A DNA stretch of 64,000 bases, from contig JAKQJC010000007.1 of NCBI GenBank assembly GCA_029561345.1, positions 1 to 64,000 of the forward strand, written 5' to 3'. The translations under genes were made by a program, and so were the position numbers. Every line of letters begins with the position of its first letter. The stretch's first letter is position 1. This document shows positions 50,246 through 58,204 of this stretch, one piece after another. Origin of the DNA: Chloroflexota bacterium (GTDB lineage Bacteria > Chloroflexota > Anaerolineae > Anaerolineales > Anaerolineaceae). Below the pieces are notes generated by a model, which was not told the DNA's origin, did no database searches, and was given only the letters and a program-made list of their open reading frames with translations.

Positions 50246-53086
50246 TTAGAATGTTCCTTGTCTCTGTCGGGTCTGGGTAATATACTCACGCAGGGCCTGG
50301 GTGGGCAGCGTGCGCGCGCCGCTGACAATCAGGTAGCCCGGCGCCCAAAAATCGCCGGAGGGGTTTTCCAACTTGAAATTGGGAAATTCGTTGAAAATGC
50401 GCTGCGAGGTGCGCTGGCGCAGGATCTTGAGCATTTTGCCCGGCGAAATGGCCGGTGAAACGCGGATAATCCACTGCATATAGTCCGGGCGGATCGAAAG
50501 GCCCTCTAGCTGCCAGCCAAAGGCCACGCAAATTTGCGGCATCCACTTGCTGATGGAAGCCAGCAACTTGCCTGCCAGGTAATGCTGGGGCAGGCGTGGA
50601 ATGAACACGCAGGTATAGGTCAGGTTGGCCATGCCCACTGAGGCCGGTTCCAGCGGGGTGATGGTGCGCGGCGAATAAACCACCGCCGGTTGGGTTTCGT
50701 CCACAGATATATCATGCAGCATCTTTTCAGCGGGCGGCGCTGAAGGTGAGGCCGCCTTTTCCAGCCATTCGGGCAAAGGTTGGCTGGCTGGAACGGGTTT
50801 GGCCGGCGCGGCTTGCGCCTGGCGCATGATCTCTTCCCAGCTCGAAAGGCTTTTATCGGCAGGCGCAGCAGGCGGCTGCACAGGGATGGGCTGCGGCATG
50901 GGCCGGGTTGGCGCCGAAGCCGCCGCGGGTTGGGGTGCGGGCGGCACGGACGGCGCGGCAGGCAAAACTGCTTCTGGGGCTGCAGGGGCAGCCTGGCCGA
51001 CCATTTGGTCAATCCATGACTGTGCAGCTTCCTGCTTTTCACCCAGGTGCGAAATGGCCTCTTCAGCCTCCTTCAACGCAGCCAGTTCTGCTTCAGAGAA
51101 GGTGGGCTGTTTCTTTTCACGGGCCGCCGCCGGCGTGATCACCTGCGGAATATGCACAGGCGTTTCTGGCGGCGCTTTGACAGCTGGTTCTGCCTCCTGG
51201 GCAAACAGGGCGCTGATCTCTTCCTGGGTCAGCGCAGCCTTTTTCACCGGCAAAGCCTCAGGCGCAGCCGGGGCAGGCGCAGGTTCGGGTTCGGCCGCCG
51301 TCTGCGCGAACATCGCGCTGATTTCTTCCTGGGTCAGCGCGGCCTTTTTCACCGGCAAAGCCTCAGGCGCAGCCGGAGCAGGCGCAGGTTCGGGTTCGGC
51401 CGCCGTCTGCGCGAACATCGCGCTGATTTCTTCCTGGGTCAGCGCGGCCTTTTTCACCGGCAAAGCCTCAGGCGCAGCCGGGGCAGGCGCAGGTTCGGGT
51501 TCGGCCGCCGTCTGCGCGAACATCGCGCTGATTTCTTCCTGGGTCAGCGCAGCCTTTTTCACCGGCAAAGCCTCAGGCGCAGCCGGGGCAGGCGCAGATT
51601 CGGGTTCGGCCGCCGTCTGCGCGAACATCGCGCTGATTTCTTCCTGGGTCAGTGCGGCCTTCTTGACCGGCAAAGCCTCAGGCGCAGCCGGAGCAGGCGC
51701 AGATTCGGGTTCGGCCGCCGTCTGCGCGAACATCGCGCTGATATCATCCTGACTCAGTTCTTTTTTCTTTTCAGCGGCGGGCGCTTCCGCGGCAAACAGG
51801 CGGGCAATGTCATCCTCCGTCAGCTTGGCCGGGGCTGGCGGTTCGGCTGGTTTTGCAATCTCCAGCACCGGTGGAACCATTTCCACCGCCTCGCCCTCGC
51901 CTGCAAAGAGGGCGGCAATTTCCGCCTCAGTCAGCTCGTGTGAATCGGCCGGCGGTTCGGCCGTTTGCGGCAGGGTCATTTGAGGTTGCGGCATAGGCTC
52001 TTCCTTTTGGGCTTCTCCCAACAGGGCAGCCACTTCGGCTTCAGAAATCAGGCCGCCCCACTCATCTTTCTGTTCATCTGGTCCGGCCAGGCTGGCAGGC
52101 GGGGTGGTCGGGGGTTCAATTTCAACTTCAGTGCGCGCCGCAGGGTCCGGCGTGGGAATGTCTCCAAACAGGGCCAGCAAGTCGGTTTCCAGCTGGGCAC
52201 CAGAGCTATCGCCTTCTTCAACGGCGGTCGGCTTCATTTGCGATGCCAGGGCGGCTTCAGCCGCCATTTGCGCCAGCACTTCGCTGGGATCGCCTTTGGG
52301 CATCGTCTGCAGGGTCTGGGCAATGCGCAGGGTCTGGCTGCGCGTCAGGCTGAAGGGCGCATCCCCAGGGTAAATCATCGCCAGCAGCAGGCCTTGTGCC
52401 AGGCTGGTGGCATACACCATGAAGCCGTATTCACCCTCGTCCGTGATCAGTTCGGTAAACCGCGAAAGATCCTCGCCCCCCGGCTCCCAGGTGCGGTTGA
52501 TGATCTTGGTCAATTCCGCGGCAAAACTGGCGGGCAGATCGCTGACAAAGACGAACATTTTCTTTTCATAAATCATCAGCGCTGCTTCGGCTGTGGATGC
52601 CGGCATCAAACGCGCCAGGTGCTCTCCGGCCCAATCGGCCCGGCCCAGCGGCAGCTCGCCAGGCAGTTCAGCCGGGGTTCCCACTGTGATGGCATAATGT
52701 TTGGGCTGCGGCAGGGGAATGCCTTCCTGGGTCAGCGCGTCCTCCACTACCTTCTGCAAATCAGGCAGGTAGAAGGGCTTCTTTAATGTATCGTGCAGCA
52801 TCAGCCCGTCAAGCTGGGCATGGCGCGGGTTGTTTTCAGGTGGAAAAACAATCAGGCGGGACTGCGGGCTGGCAGCCATCAGCTCCCGGCCGGCCTGGTT
52901 CACCGAAACACTGCCCAGGTCTGAATCGAGCAGGAAAATGGCAAAGGGCCGTTTTTTGCACAAATCGAGCGCCTCACTTAATGAAGCGCAAAGTTCGGCC
53001 TGATAATCGCCCATTTTTTCCAGGCTTTGATGAAGCAGGTCGCCAAAAGCAGTATGTGAGGTCAGGATCAGGATGTTTGCCGCCAT
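50246..53086 (-). CDS. Receiver-like / FliM-motif repeat / domesticated Y1 (IS200-type) transposase-domain protein
   Basis: 946 aa. Residues 1-125 look like a CheY receiver (MAANILILTSHTAFGDLL, FLLDSDLG with Asp54, LKKPFYLPDL with the Lys) but lack the N-terminal acidic pair. Residues 130-350 resemble roadblock/LC7-like strands. About 385-680 carries nine copies of an L(S/T)(Q/E)(E/D)(E/D)I(S/A)A(M/L)FA motif. A Pro/Ala linker follows. Residues 824-946 match the IS200/IS605 TnpA fold (YTCVFIPRLPQHYLAGKL, FGWQLEGLSIRPDYMQWIIR, RQRTSQRIFNEFPNF, FWAPGYLIVSG, LREYITQ). The HUH motif is replaced by DYMQW (868-872); the late Tyr935 remains. Probably a non-transposing DNA- or RNA-binding domain. Start supported by a leaderless promoter; an ATG at 53134 is the alternative. 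Confidence 0.82.
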   Translation of the reverse strand: MAANILILTSHTAFGDLLHQSLEKMGDYQAELCASLSEALDLCKKRPFAIFLLDSDLGSVSVNQAGRELMAASPQSRLIVFPPENNPRHAQLDGLMLHDTLKKPFYLPDLQKVVEDALTQEGIPLPQPKHYAITVGTPAELPGELPLGRADWAGEHLARLMPASTAEAALMIYEKKMFVFVSDLPASFAAELTKIINRTWEPGGEDLSRFTELITDEGEYGFMVYATSLAQGLLLAMIYPGDAPFSLTRSQTLRIAQTLQTMPKGDPSEVLAQMAAEAALASQMKPTAVEEGDSSGAQLETDLLALFGDIPTPDPAARTEVEIEPPTTPPASLAGPDEQKDEWGGLISEAEVAALLGEAQKEEPMPQPQMTLPQTAEPPADSHELTEAEIAALFAGEGEAVEMVPPVLEIAKPAEPPAPAKLTEDDIARLFAAEAPAAEKKKELSQDDISAMFAQTAAEPESAPAPAAPEALPVKKAALTQEEISAMFAQTAAEPESAPAPAAPEALPVKKAALTQEEISAMFAQTAAEPEPAPAPAAPEALPVKKAALTQEEISAMFAQTAAEPEPAPAPAAPEALPVKKAALTQEEISAMFAQTAAEPEPAPAPAAPEALPVKKAALTQEEISALFAQEAEPAVKAPPETPVHIPQVITPAAAREKKQPTFSEAELAALKEAEEAISHLGEKQEAAQSWIDQMVGQAAPAAPEAVLPAAPSVPPAPQPAAASAPTRPMPQPIPVQPPAAPADKSLSSWEEIMRQAQAAPAKPVPASQPLPEWLEKAASPSAPPAEKMLHDISVDETQPAVVYSPRTITPLEPASVGMANLTYTCVFIPRLPQHYLAGKLLASISKWMPQICVAFGWQLEGLSIRPDYMQWIIRVSPAISPGKMLKILRQRTSQRIFNEFPNFKLENPSGDFWAPGYLIVSGARTLPTQALREYITQTRQRQGTF
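51211..51735. repeat. Five tandem 105-bp in-frame repeats
   Basis: Units begin at 51211, 51316, 51421, 51526 and 51631, and a partial sixth at 51736. Each encodes 35 residues containing LTQEEISAMFAQ and an Ala/Pro/Glu linker ending LPVKK. Copies differ at only a few bases (ggcctttt/agcctttt, ggttcg/gattcg, ggag/gggg), which points to recent expansion. Antisense frames across this region are an artefact of the repeat. Confidence 0.95.
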
Positions 53087-53093
53087 ACTAAAG

Positions 53094-53122
53094 AGTCTAT
53101 CACGTCCTTTAAACAGAGGCAA
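53094..53122 (-). promoter_or_regulatory. Promoter of the receiver/Y1-polA-TPR operon
   Basis: On the minus strand TTGCCT (53117-53122), 17-nt spacer, TAGACT (53094-53099). The predicted start lies at or next to ATG 53086, so the mRNA would be leaderless, which explains the missing ribosome-binding site. Confidence 0.6.
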
Positions 53123-53312
53123 GAAAAATAACATCCATTCTGGATAAAAATATCAGAAAGAATTTGGAAAAGCAGGCCGTGAGCGGTTTTGCTGGATACC
53201 AGCTCAGCCGCCGAGCACGGCACACAATGGCTGCCAATTCTTTTGCTTTCCGGGCTGTTAATGCAATGCATATGTAAATATGATAATATAGAGTAAGAAA
53301 GGAGTATTTATT

Positions 53313-54296
53313 ATGGATCCTTCACCCGATCAAAAACTGGATATGTACCGCCTGATGCTGCTGGCCAGGCGGTTGGACGAACGCGCCTGGGTGCTGCACC
53401 GCCAGGGCAAAATTGCATTTCACATCTCCGGCATCGGCCACGAGGCCGCCCAGGTGGGCGCCGCCTTTGCCATCCGCCGCGGCAGCGACTGGGTCACCCC
53501 CTACTACCGCGACCTGGCCCTGATGCTGGCCCTCGGCATGACCCCGGCCGAATTTCTCATGGGCCTGATGGGCAAACGCGACGAACCCAACTCAGGGGGA
53601 CGGCAAATGCCCAGCCACTGGAGCCTGCGGCGCGCCAACGCTGTCAGCCACTCTGCGCCTGTCGCCACCCAGTCTGTGCATGCCGCCGGCATCGGTCTGG
53701 CCATCAAGCTGCGCGGCGACGACAAGGTGGTGCTCACCACCATCGGCGAAGGTTCCACCTCTCAGGGGGAATGGTACGAGGCCGTCAACTGGGCTGCCGT
53801 GCACCGTCTGCCGGTCATTTTCATCGTGCAAAACAACCAGTATGCCATTTCGGTGCGCGCCGAAAAGCAGATGGCGGTGCAAAGCGCCGCCGATAAAGCC
53901 TGCGGCCTGGGCCTGCCCGGCATCATGGTGGACGGCACCGATGTCTTTGCCGTGCACCGCGCTGTGAAAGACGCCGTGGATAATGCCCGCGCTGGCAACG
54001 GCGCCACCGTCATCGAAACACGCATGTACCGCATCACCCCTCACTCCTCTGATGACGATGACCGCACCTACCGCTCACGCGAAGAGGTGGAAGAAAACAA
54101 GCGCCGCGATCCGCTGCTGCTGGCGCGCGCCCGCCTGCAGGAGGAAGGGCTGCTGAGCGAGTCGCAATATGATGAAATGGACACGCAAATCAAGGCTTCC
54201 ATCGAAGAAGCCGTCAAACAGGCCGAAGCCGCCCCTTATCCGGCCGGCGAAGAGGCCCTGCACCCTGTTTATGCCGAGGAGGTGCGCCATGCCTGA
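53313..54296 (+). CDS. 2-oxoacid (pyruvate or branched-chain) dehydrogenase E1, alpha subunit
   Basis: 327 aa, start with AAAGGAG upstream. Conserved features: DERAWVLHRQGKIAFHISGIGHEA, YYRDLALMLALGM, GRQMPSHWS and the thiamine-diphosphate motif GEGSTSQGEWYEA...QNNQYAIS. RITPHSSDDDDRTYRSREEV near the phosphorylation-loop region is typical of the BCKDH/PDH alpha family. It decarboxylates the 2-oxoacid with the beta subunit. First gene of the four-gene operon. Substrate (pyruvate, branched-chain or acetoin) cannot be fixed from sequence by eye. Confidence 0.93.
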   Translation: MDPSPDQKLDMYRLMLLARRLDERAWVLHRQGKIAFHISGIGHEAAQVGAAFAIRRGSDWVTPYYRDLALMLALGMTPAEFLMGLMGKRDEPNSGGRQMPSHWSLRRANAVSHSAPVATQSVHAAGIGLAIKLRGDDKVVLTTIGEGSTSQGEWYEAVNWAAVHRLPVIFIVQNNQYAISVRAEKQMAVQSAADKACGLGLPGIMVDGTDVFAVHRAVKDAVDNARAGNGATVIETRMYRITPHSSDDDDRTYRSREEVEENKRRDPLLLARARLQEEGLLSESQYDEMDTQIKASIEEAVKQAEAAPYPAGEEALHPVYAEEVRHA

Positions 54297-55272
54297 AATG
54301 ACCCTCATTGAAGCCATCCGCCAGGCCCAGGATGAAGAACTGGCCCGCGATCCCAACGTGTTCATCACCGGCGAAGATGTGGGCGTGCGCGGCGGCGTGT
54401 TCCGCGCCACCATGGGTCTCTACGATAAATACGGCCCCAACCGCCTCATCGATTCACCCCTGGCCGAAGATTCCATCGTCGGGGTGGGCATCGGCGCCGC
54501 CCTCTACGGCATGCGCCCCATCCTTGAAATTCAATTTGCCGATTTTATACACCCTGCCCTCAATCAAATCATCAGCGAAGCCGCCAAAATGTGCTACCGC
54601 TCCAACGGCGAATGGACTGTGCCGCTGGTCATCCGCGCCCCCTACGGCGGCGGCATCGGCGGCGGGCTCTATCATTCCCAGAGCGTGGAAGCCCTATTCG
54701 CCCACGTTCCCGGCCTCAAAGTGGTCATTCCCTCCACGCCTTACGACGCCAAAGGGCTGCTCAAAGCAGCCGTGCGCGACCCCAACCCCATCATCTTCCT
54801 TGAACCCAAGAAAGGCTACCGCCTGATCAAAGGCGAGGTGCCCGAAGGCGAATATGTGGTGCCCATCGGCCCGGCGCGCATCTCGCGTCCTGGCAGAGAC
54901 CTGAGCCTGTTTGCTTACGGCATGATGCATCACTATGCCCTGCAGGCTGCCCAGAAGCTGGAAAGCGAGGGCATTGATGTGGAGGTGGTGGATCTGCGCA
55001 CTCTTTACCCGGTGGACAAGGAAACCATCCTCAATTCGGTGCGCAAGACCAGCCGCGCCCTCATCGTCCACGAAGATAACCTCACCGGCGGCTACGGCGC
55101 CGAAATTGCTGCCATCATCGCCGACGAGGCCTTCACCGATCTGGATGCGCCGGTGCGCCGCCTGGCCGGACCGGATGTGCCGGCAGTGCCCTTCAGCCAC
55201 CCCATGCAGGACTGGTTTATGGTCAACCCGGAAAAGATTGCTGCCGCCGCGCGCAAGCTGGCGCAGTGGTGA
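54289..55272 (+). CDS. 2-oxoacid dehydrogenase E1, beta subunit
   Basis: 327 aa from MPEMTLIEAIRQAQ, with GAGGAGG upstream and an 8-nt overlap with the alpha gene. Family signatures are FITGEDVGVRGGVFRAT, RLIDSPLAEDSIVGVGIGAAL, EIQFADFIHPALNQI, and the C-terminal transketolase-like VVDLRTLYPVDKETIL, followed by VHEDNLTGGYGAEIAA. It completes the E1 heterotetramer. The much longer frame starting at 54169 runs through the end of the alpha gene and is not used. Confidence 0.94.
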   Translation: MPEMTLIEAIRQAQDEELARDPNVFITGEDVGVRGGVFRATMGLYDKYGPNRLIDSPLAEDSIVGVGIGAALYGMRPILEIQFADFIHPALNQIISEAAKMCYRSNGEWTVPLVIRAPYGGGIGGGLYHSQSVEALFAHVPGLKVVIPSTPYDAKGLLKAAVRDPNPIIFLEPKKGYRLIKGEVPEGEYVVPIGPARISRPGRDLSLFAYGMMHHYALQAAQKLESEGIDVEVVDLRTLYPVDKETILNSVRKTSRALIVHEDNLTGGYGAEIAAIIADEAFTDLDAPVRRLAGPDVPAVPFSHPMQDWFMVNPEKIAAAARKLAQW

Positions 55273-55284
55273 AAGGAGGAACCC

Positions 55285-56592
55285 ATGCCCACCCAGGTGA
55301 TTATGCCTCAGTTAGGCGAATCTGTTGTTGAAGGCACCCTCACCCGCTGGCTCAAAAAAGAAGGCGAGCCGGTGGCTGAACTGGAAGACCTGCTCGAAGT
55401 GACCACCGACAAGGTGGCCTCTGAAATTCCCAGCCCGGCCAGCGGCATTCTGCTGCAGGTGCTGGTTGAAGAGGGTAAAACCGTCCTCGCCCACACCATC
55501 CTTGCCTGGATCGGCCAGCCCGGTGAAGAAATTCCCGCCGCGCCCCGGCCCCAGCCGGCCGGTCATGCCGCGCCAGCCGCCCTTCCATCCAGCAGCCCGG
55601 CCGCGGCTCCGGCCGCTGATCTCGGTTTCATTTCTCCCATTGTCATGCGCCTGGCCAAAGAGTATGCGGTGGATCTCACCCAGGTGAAAGGCAGCGGCGA
55701 AAAAGGGCGCATCACCAAGCGTGATGTGATGGCTTATGTTGAAAAACGCCAGCCCCTGGCCCCGGTACAGGCAGCCTGGGAAACCCCTGCCGATGGCGAC
55801 CTGTTCAGACCCACCGAGCTGGTCTTTGCCCAGCCAGCGTCTGCGCCGGTGCCTGCTCCGGCGCCGGTTTCCGTGCTGCCTGCGCAGCCGGCTGCCTCTG
55901 CCGCCCCGGCGGTTGGCGATACCCTTATTCCGCTTTCGCCGGTGCGCCGCGCCATTGCCGAGCACATGGTGCTCAGCAAGCACACCTCACCCCATGTCAC
56001 CACGGTGATGGAAGCCGATATGAGCCGAGTCAGCGCTCACCGCGAAGCCAACAAGGCTGCCTTTGCAAAAGAAGGGGTTCATCTGACCTTCACGGCTTAT
56101 TTCATGGCTGCCATTGTGGCCGGGCTCAAAGCCCAGCCGCTGGCCAATGCCTCGTGGAGCGCAGACGGCATCCTGGTGCACCACGCCATTAACCTGGGCA
56201 TGGCCACCGACCTGGGCGAAGGCGGGCTGATCGTGCCGGTGATCCGCAGCGCCGGCGACCTTTCATTGCTGGGCCTGGCGCGGGCGGTCAACGACCTTTC
56301 CAGCCGGGCGCGCAGCAAGCGCCTGCTACCCGATGAAACCAAAGGCGGCACCTTCACCCTCACCAACCACGGCACCGGCGGCTCGCTCTTTGCCACCCCC
56401 ATCATCACCCAGCCCCAGGCCGGCATCCTCGGCGCCGGGCGGATCCAGAAACGCGCCGTGGTGATCAACGATGCCATTGCCATCCGCCCGATGGTATACC
56501 TGAGCTTTACCTTCGACCACCGCATTCTCGACGGCGCCGCCGCGGACCATTTTCTGGCAAAGGTGGCCGAAACCCTGCAAAATTGGGTATAA
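55285..56592 (+). CDS. 2-oxoacid dehydrogenase E2 (dihydrolipoyl acyltransferase)
   Basis: 435 aa with a single lipoyl domain (1-80; Lys43 in EVTTDKVASEIPSP). An Ala/Pro linker, the peripheral-subunit-binding domain (112-150; ISPIVMRLAKEYAVD...GSGEKGRITKRDV), a second linker and the acyltransferase core follow. The core ends with FDHRILDGAAADHF (His412, Asp416 of HxxxDG). Transfers the acyl group to CoA in the complex core. AAAGGAGG in the short gap after the E1-beta gene sets the start. Operon order is E1 alpha, E1 beta, E2, E3. Confidence 0.95.
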   Translation: MPTQVIMPQLGESVVEGTLTRWLKKEGEPVAELEDLLEVTTDKVASEIPSPASGILLQVLVEEGKTVLAHTILAWIGQPGEEIPAAPRPQPAGHAAPAALPSSSPAAAPAADLGFISPIVMRLAKEYAVDLTQVKGSGEKGRITKRDVMAYVEKRQPLAPVQAAWETPADGDLFRPTELVFAQPASAPVPAPAPVSVLPAQPAASAAPAVGDTLIPLSPVRRAIAEHMVLSKHTSPHVTTVMEADMSRVSAHREANKAAFAKEGVHLTFTAYFMAAIVAGLKAQPLANASWSADGILVHHAINLGMATDLGEGGLIVPVIRSAGDLSLLGLARAVNDLSSRARSKRLLPDETKGGTFTLTNHGTGGSLFATPIITQPQAGILGAGRIQKRAVVINDAIAIRPMVYLSFTFDHRILDGAAADHFLAKVAETLQNWV

Positions 56593-56687
56593 TCGATATC
56601 AACGCAACTTTCCATGCCGGCTCCCCCTCACCCCCAACCCACTTTCAACAGGCTGAGCCGCCAGTTTTTTTGTCAACAAGAGGTGTT

Positions 56688-58085
56688 ATGAGCGAATATG
56701 ATGTGATTGTCATCGGAGCCGGTCCTGGCGGCTATGTCTGCGCCATCCGCGCTGCCCAACTGGGTTTAAAAACCGCCGTAATTGATAAGCAGTGGCTGGG
56801 CGGGGTGTGCCTGAATGTGGGCTGCATCCCCTCCAAGGCACTGCTCAAAAATGCCGAGGTGGCCCACACCCTGCGCGAGCGCGGCAAGGAATTCGGCTTT
56901 TCGTTTGACAACCTCACCCTCGATTACAGCGCCGCCGTCAAACGCAGCCGCGATGTGTCCAACCGCCTCACCCGCGGCGTGGCCTTTTTAATGAAGAAGA
57001 ACAACATTGATGTCCATATGGGCACCGCCCGCCTGAGCGCCCCCAACACCGTGCAGGTGACCGATGACAAGGGCGAAGTGAAAACCCTCACCGCCCGCCA
57101 CATCGTCCTGGCCACCGGCGCGCATTCCACCGCCATTCCCGGCGTCACCATCGACGGCCAGCGCATTTTGAGCTACAAGGAAGCCATTCTTCAGCCCACC
57201 CTGCCCAAGTCCGTCATCATCATCGGCGCGGGCGCCATCGGCGTGGAATTTGCCACCGTCTGGAATGCCTACGGTGCCGAAGTCACCATCGTCGAAATGA
57301 TGCCGCGCATTGTGCCCCTGGAAGATGAAGACATCAGCGCCGAGCTCGCCAAAGCCTTCACCAAGCGCGGCATCAAGCTGATGACCGGCAGCCGCGTGCA
57401 ATCGGTGACGGCCCTTGAAGATGGCGCCGAGGTGAAAGTGAGCGGCCCCGAAGGTGAAACCACTCTCAAGGCCGACCAGGTGCTGGTGGCCGTTGGCTTC
57501 AAACCCAACAATGCCAACCTGGGCCTCGAAGAGCTGGGCGTCAGAGTCAGCCCGCGCGGCTTTGTGGAAGTGGACGACACCATGGCCACCAATGTGCCCG
57601 GCATCTGGGCCATTGGCGACCTGACCGGCAAGCTGCTGCTGGCCCATGTGGCCTCAGCCCAGGCCATGATTTGCGCTGAAAGCCTTTTTGGCCTTGAAAC
57701 CACCCCCATTGATTACAGCATGGTGCCGCGCGCCACTTACAGCTCGCCCCAGGTGGCCTCCTTCGGCCTCACCGAGGCCCAGGCCCGCGAAACCGGCGCT
57801 GAAATCAAGGTCAGCCGCTTCAATTTCCAGGCCAACGGCAAGGCGCTCGGCCTCGCCGATTACGGCGGCTTTGTCAAGCTGATCACCAATGCCAAATACG
57901 GCGAAATTCTCGGCGCGCACCTCATTGGCCCCGAAGTTTCGGAACTGCTGCCCGAACTGACCCTGGCTCAGCGCATGGAACTGACCACCGAAGAAGTGGC
58001 CAGCAACATCCACGCTCACCCCACCCTCAGCGAAGTGCTGATGGAAGCCGCGCACGCCGCCGAAGGCCACGCCATCCACAGCTAA
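56688..58085 (+). CDS. lpdA: Dihydrolipoyl dehydrogenase (E3)
   Basis: 465 aa from MSEYDVIVIGAGPGG. FAD-binding GxGxxG motif at the N-terminus, redox-active disulfide Cys41/Cys46 in GGVCLNVGCIPSK, NAD site VIIIGAGAIGVEFATVW, second FAD contact IWAIGDLTGKLLLAHVA. The active-site His444-Glu449 pair is in HAHPTLSE. It reoxidises the E2 lipoyl arm to make NADH. AAGAGGTG precedes the ATG. A longer open frame from 56583 is rejected because of that site and the homology start. It closes the operon and is followed by a terminator. Confidence 0.97.
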   Translation: MSEYDVIVIGAGPGGYVCAIRAAQLGLKTAVIDKQWLGGVCLNVGCIPSKALLKNAEVAHTLRERGKEFGFSFDNLTLDYSAAVKRSRDVSNRLTRGVAFLMKKNNIDVHMGTARLSAPNTVQVTDDKGEVKTLTARHIVLATGAHSTAIPGVTIDGQRILSYKEAILQPTLPKSVIIIGAGAIGVEFATVWNAYGAEVTIVEMMPRIVPLEDEDISAELAKAFTKRGIKLMTGSRVQSVTALEDGAEVKVSGPEGETTLKADQVLVAVGFKPNNANLGLEELGVRVSPRGFVEVDDTMATNVPGIWAIGDLTGKLLLAHVASAQAMICAESLFGLETTPIDYSMVPRATYSSPQVASFGLTEAQARETGAEIKVSRFNFQANGKALGLADYGGFVKLITNAKYGEILGAHLIGPEVSELLPELTLAQRMELTTEEVASNIHAHPTLSEVLMEAAHAAEGHAIHS

Positions 58086-58104
58086 TCCGCATTTACAGCT
58101 TCAG

Positions 58105-58140
58105 AGCCAGGCAGCGCCAACTGCGCTGCCTGGCTTTTGA
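58105..58140 (+). terminator. Terminator of the 2-oxoacid dehydrogenase operon
   Basis: AGCCAGGCAGCGC/GCGCTGCCTGGCT (58105-58117 with 58123-58135), 13 bp, then TTTTGATT. Confidence 0.93.
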
Positions 58141-58153
58141 TTCCGGGTCTGTA

Positions 58154-58162
58154 TGGTATAAT
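58154..58162 (+). promoter_or_regulatory. Extended -10 promoter of the DUF6311-like gene
   Basis: TGG directly before TATAAT (58157-58162), 43 nt upstream of the start. The -35 region overlaps the previous terminator and is weak. Confidence 0.55.
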
Positions 58163-58204
58163 CCGGCTGCCCGTATCCTCCACCCCCTGAGAGAAGGCCG
58201 GTTT

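Noticed and set aside
50246-50620. Intact IS200-type insertion sequence
   Set aside because: The Y1-like domain is the end of a 946-aa host protein, lacks the HUH residues, and no insertion ends or tnpB are present.
51211-51735. CRISPR-like array
   Set aside because: Units are contiguous 105-bp coding repeats without unique spacers and stay in frame in a long gene.
50799-52786. Repetitive plus-strand frames (50799-51752, 51047-51943, 51965-52786)
   Set aside because: They are the antisense reading of the 105-bp repeats and linker of the receiver/Y1 protein.
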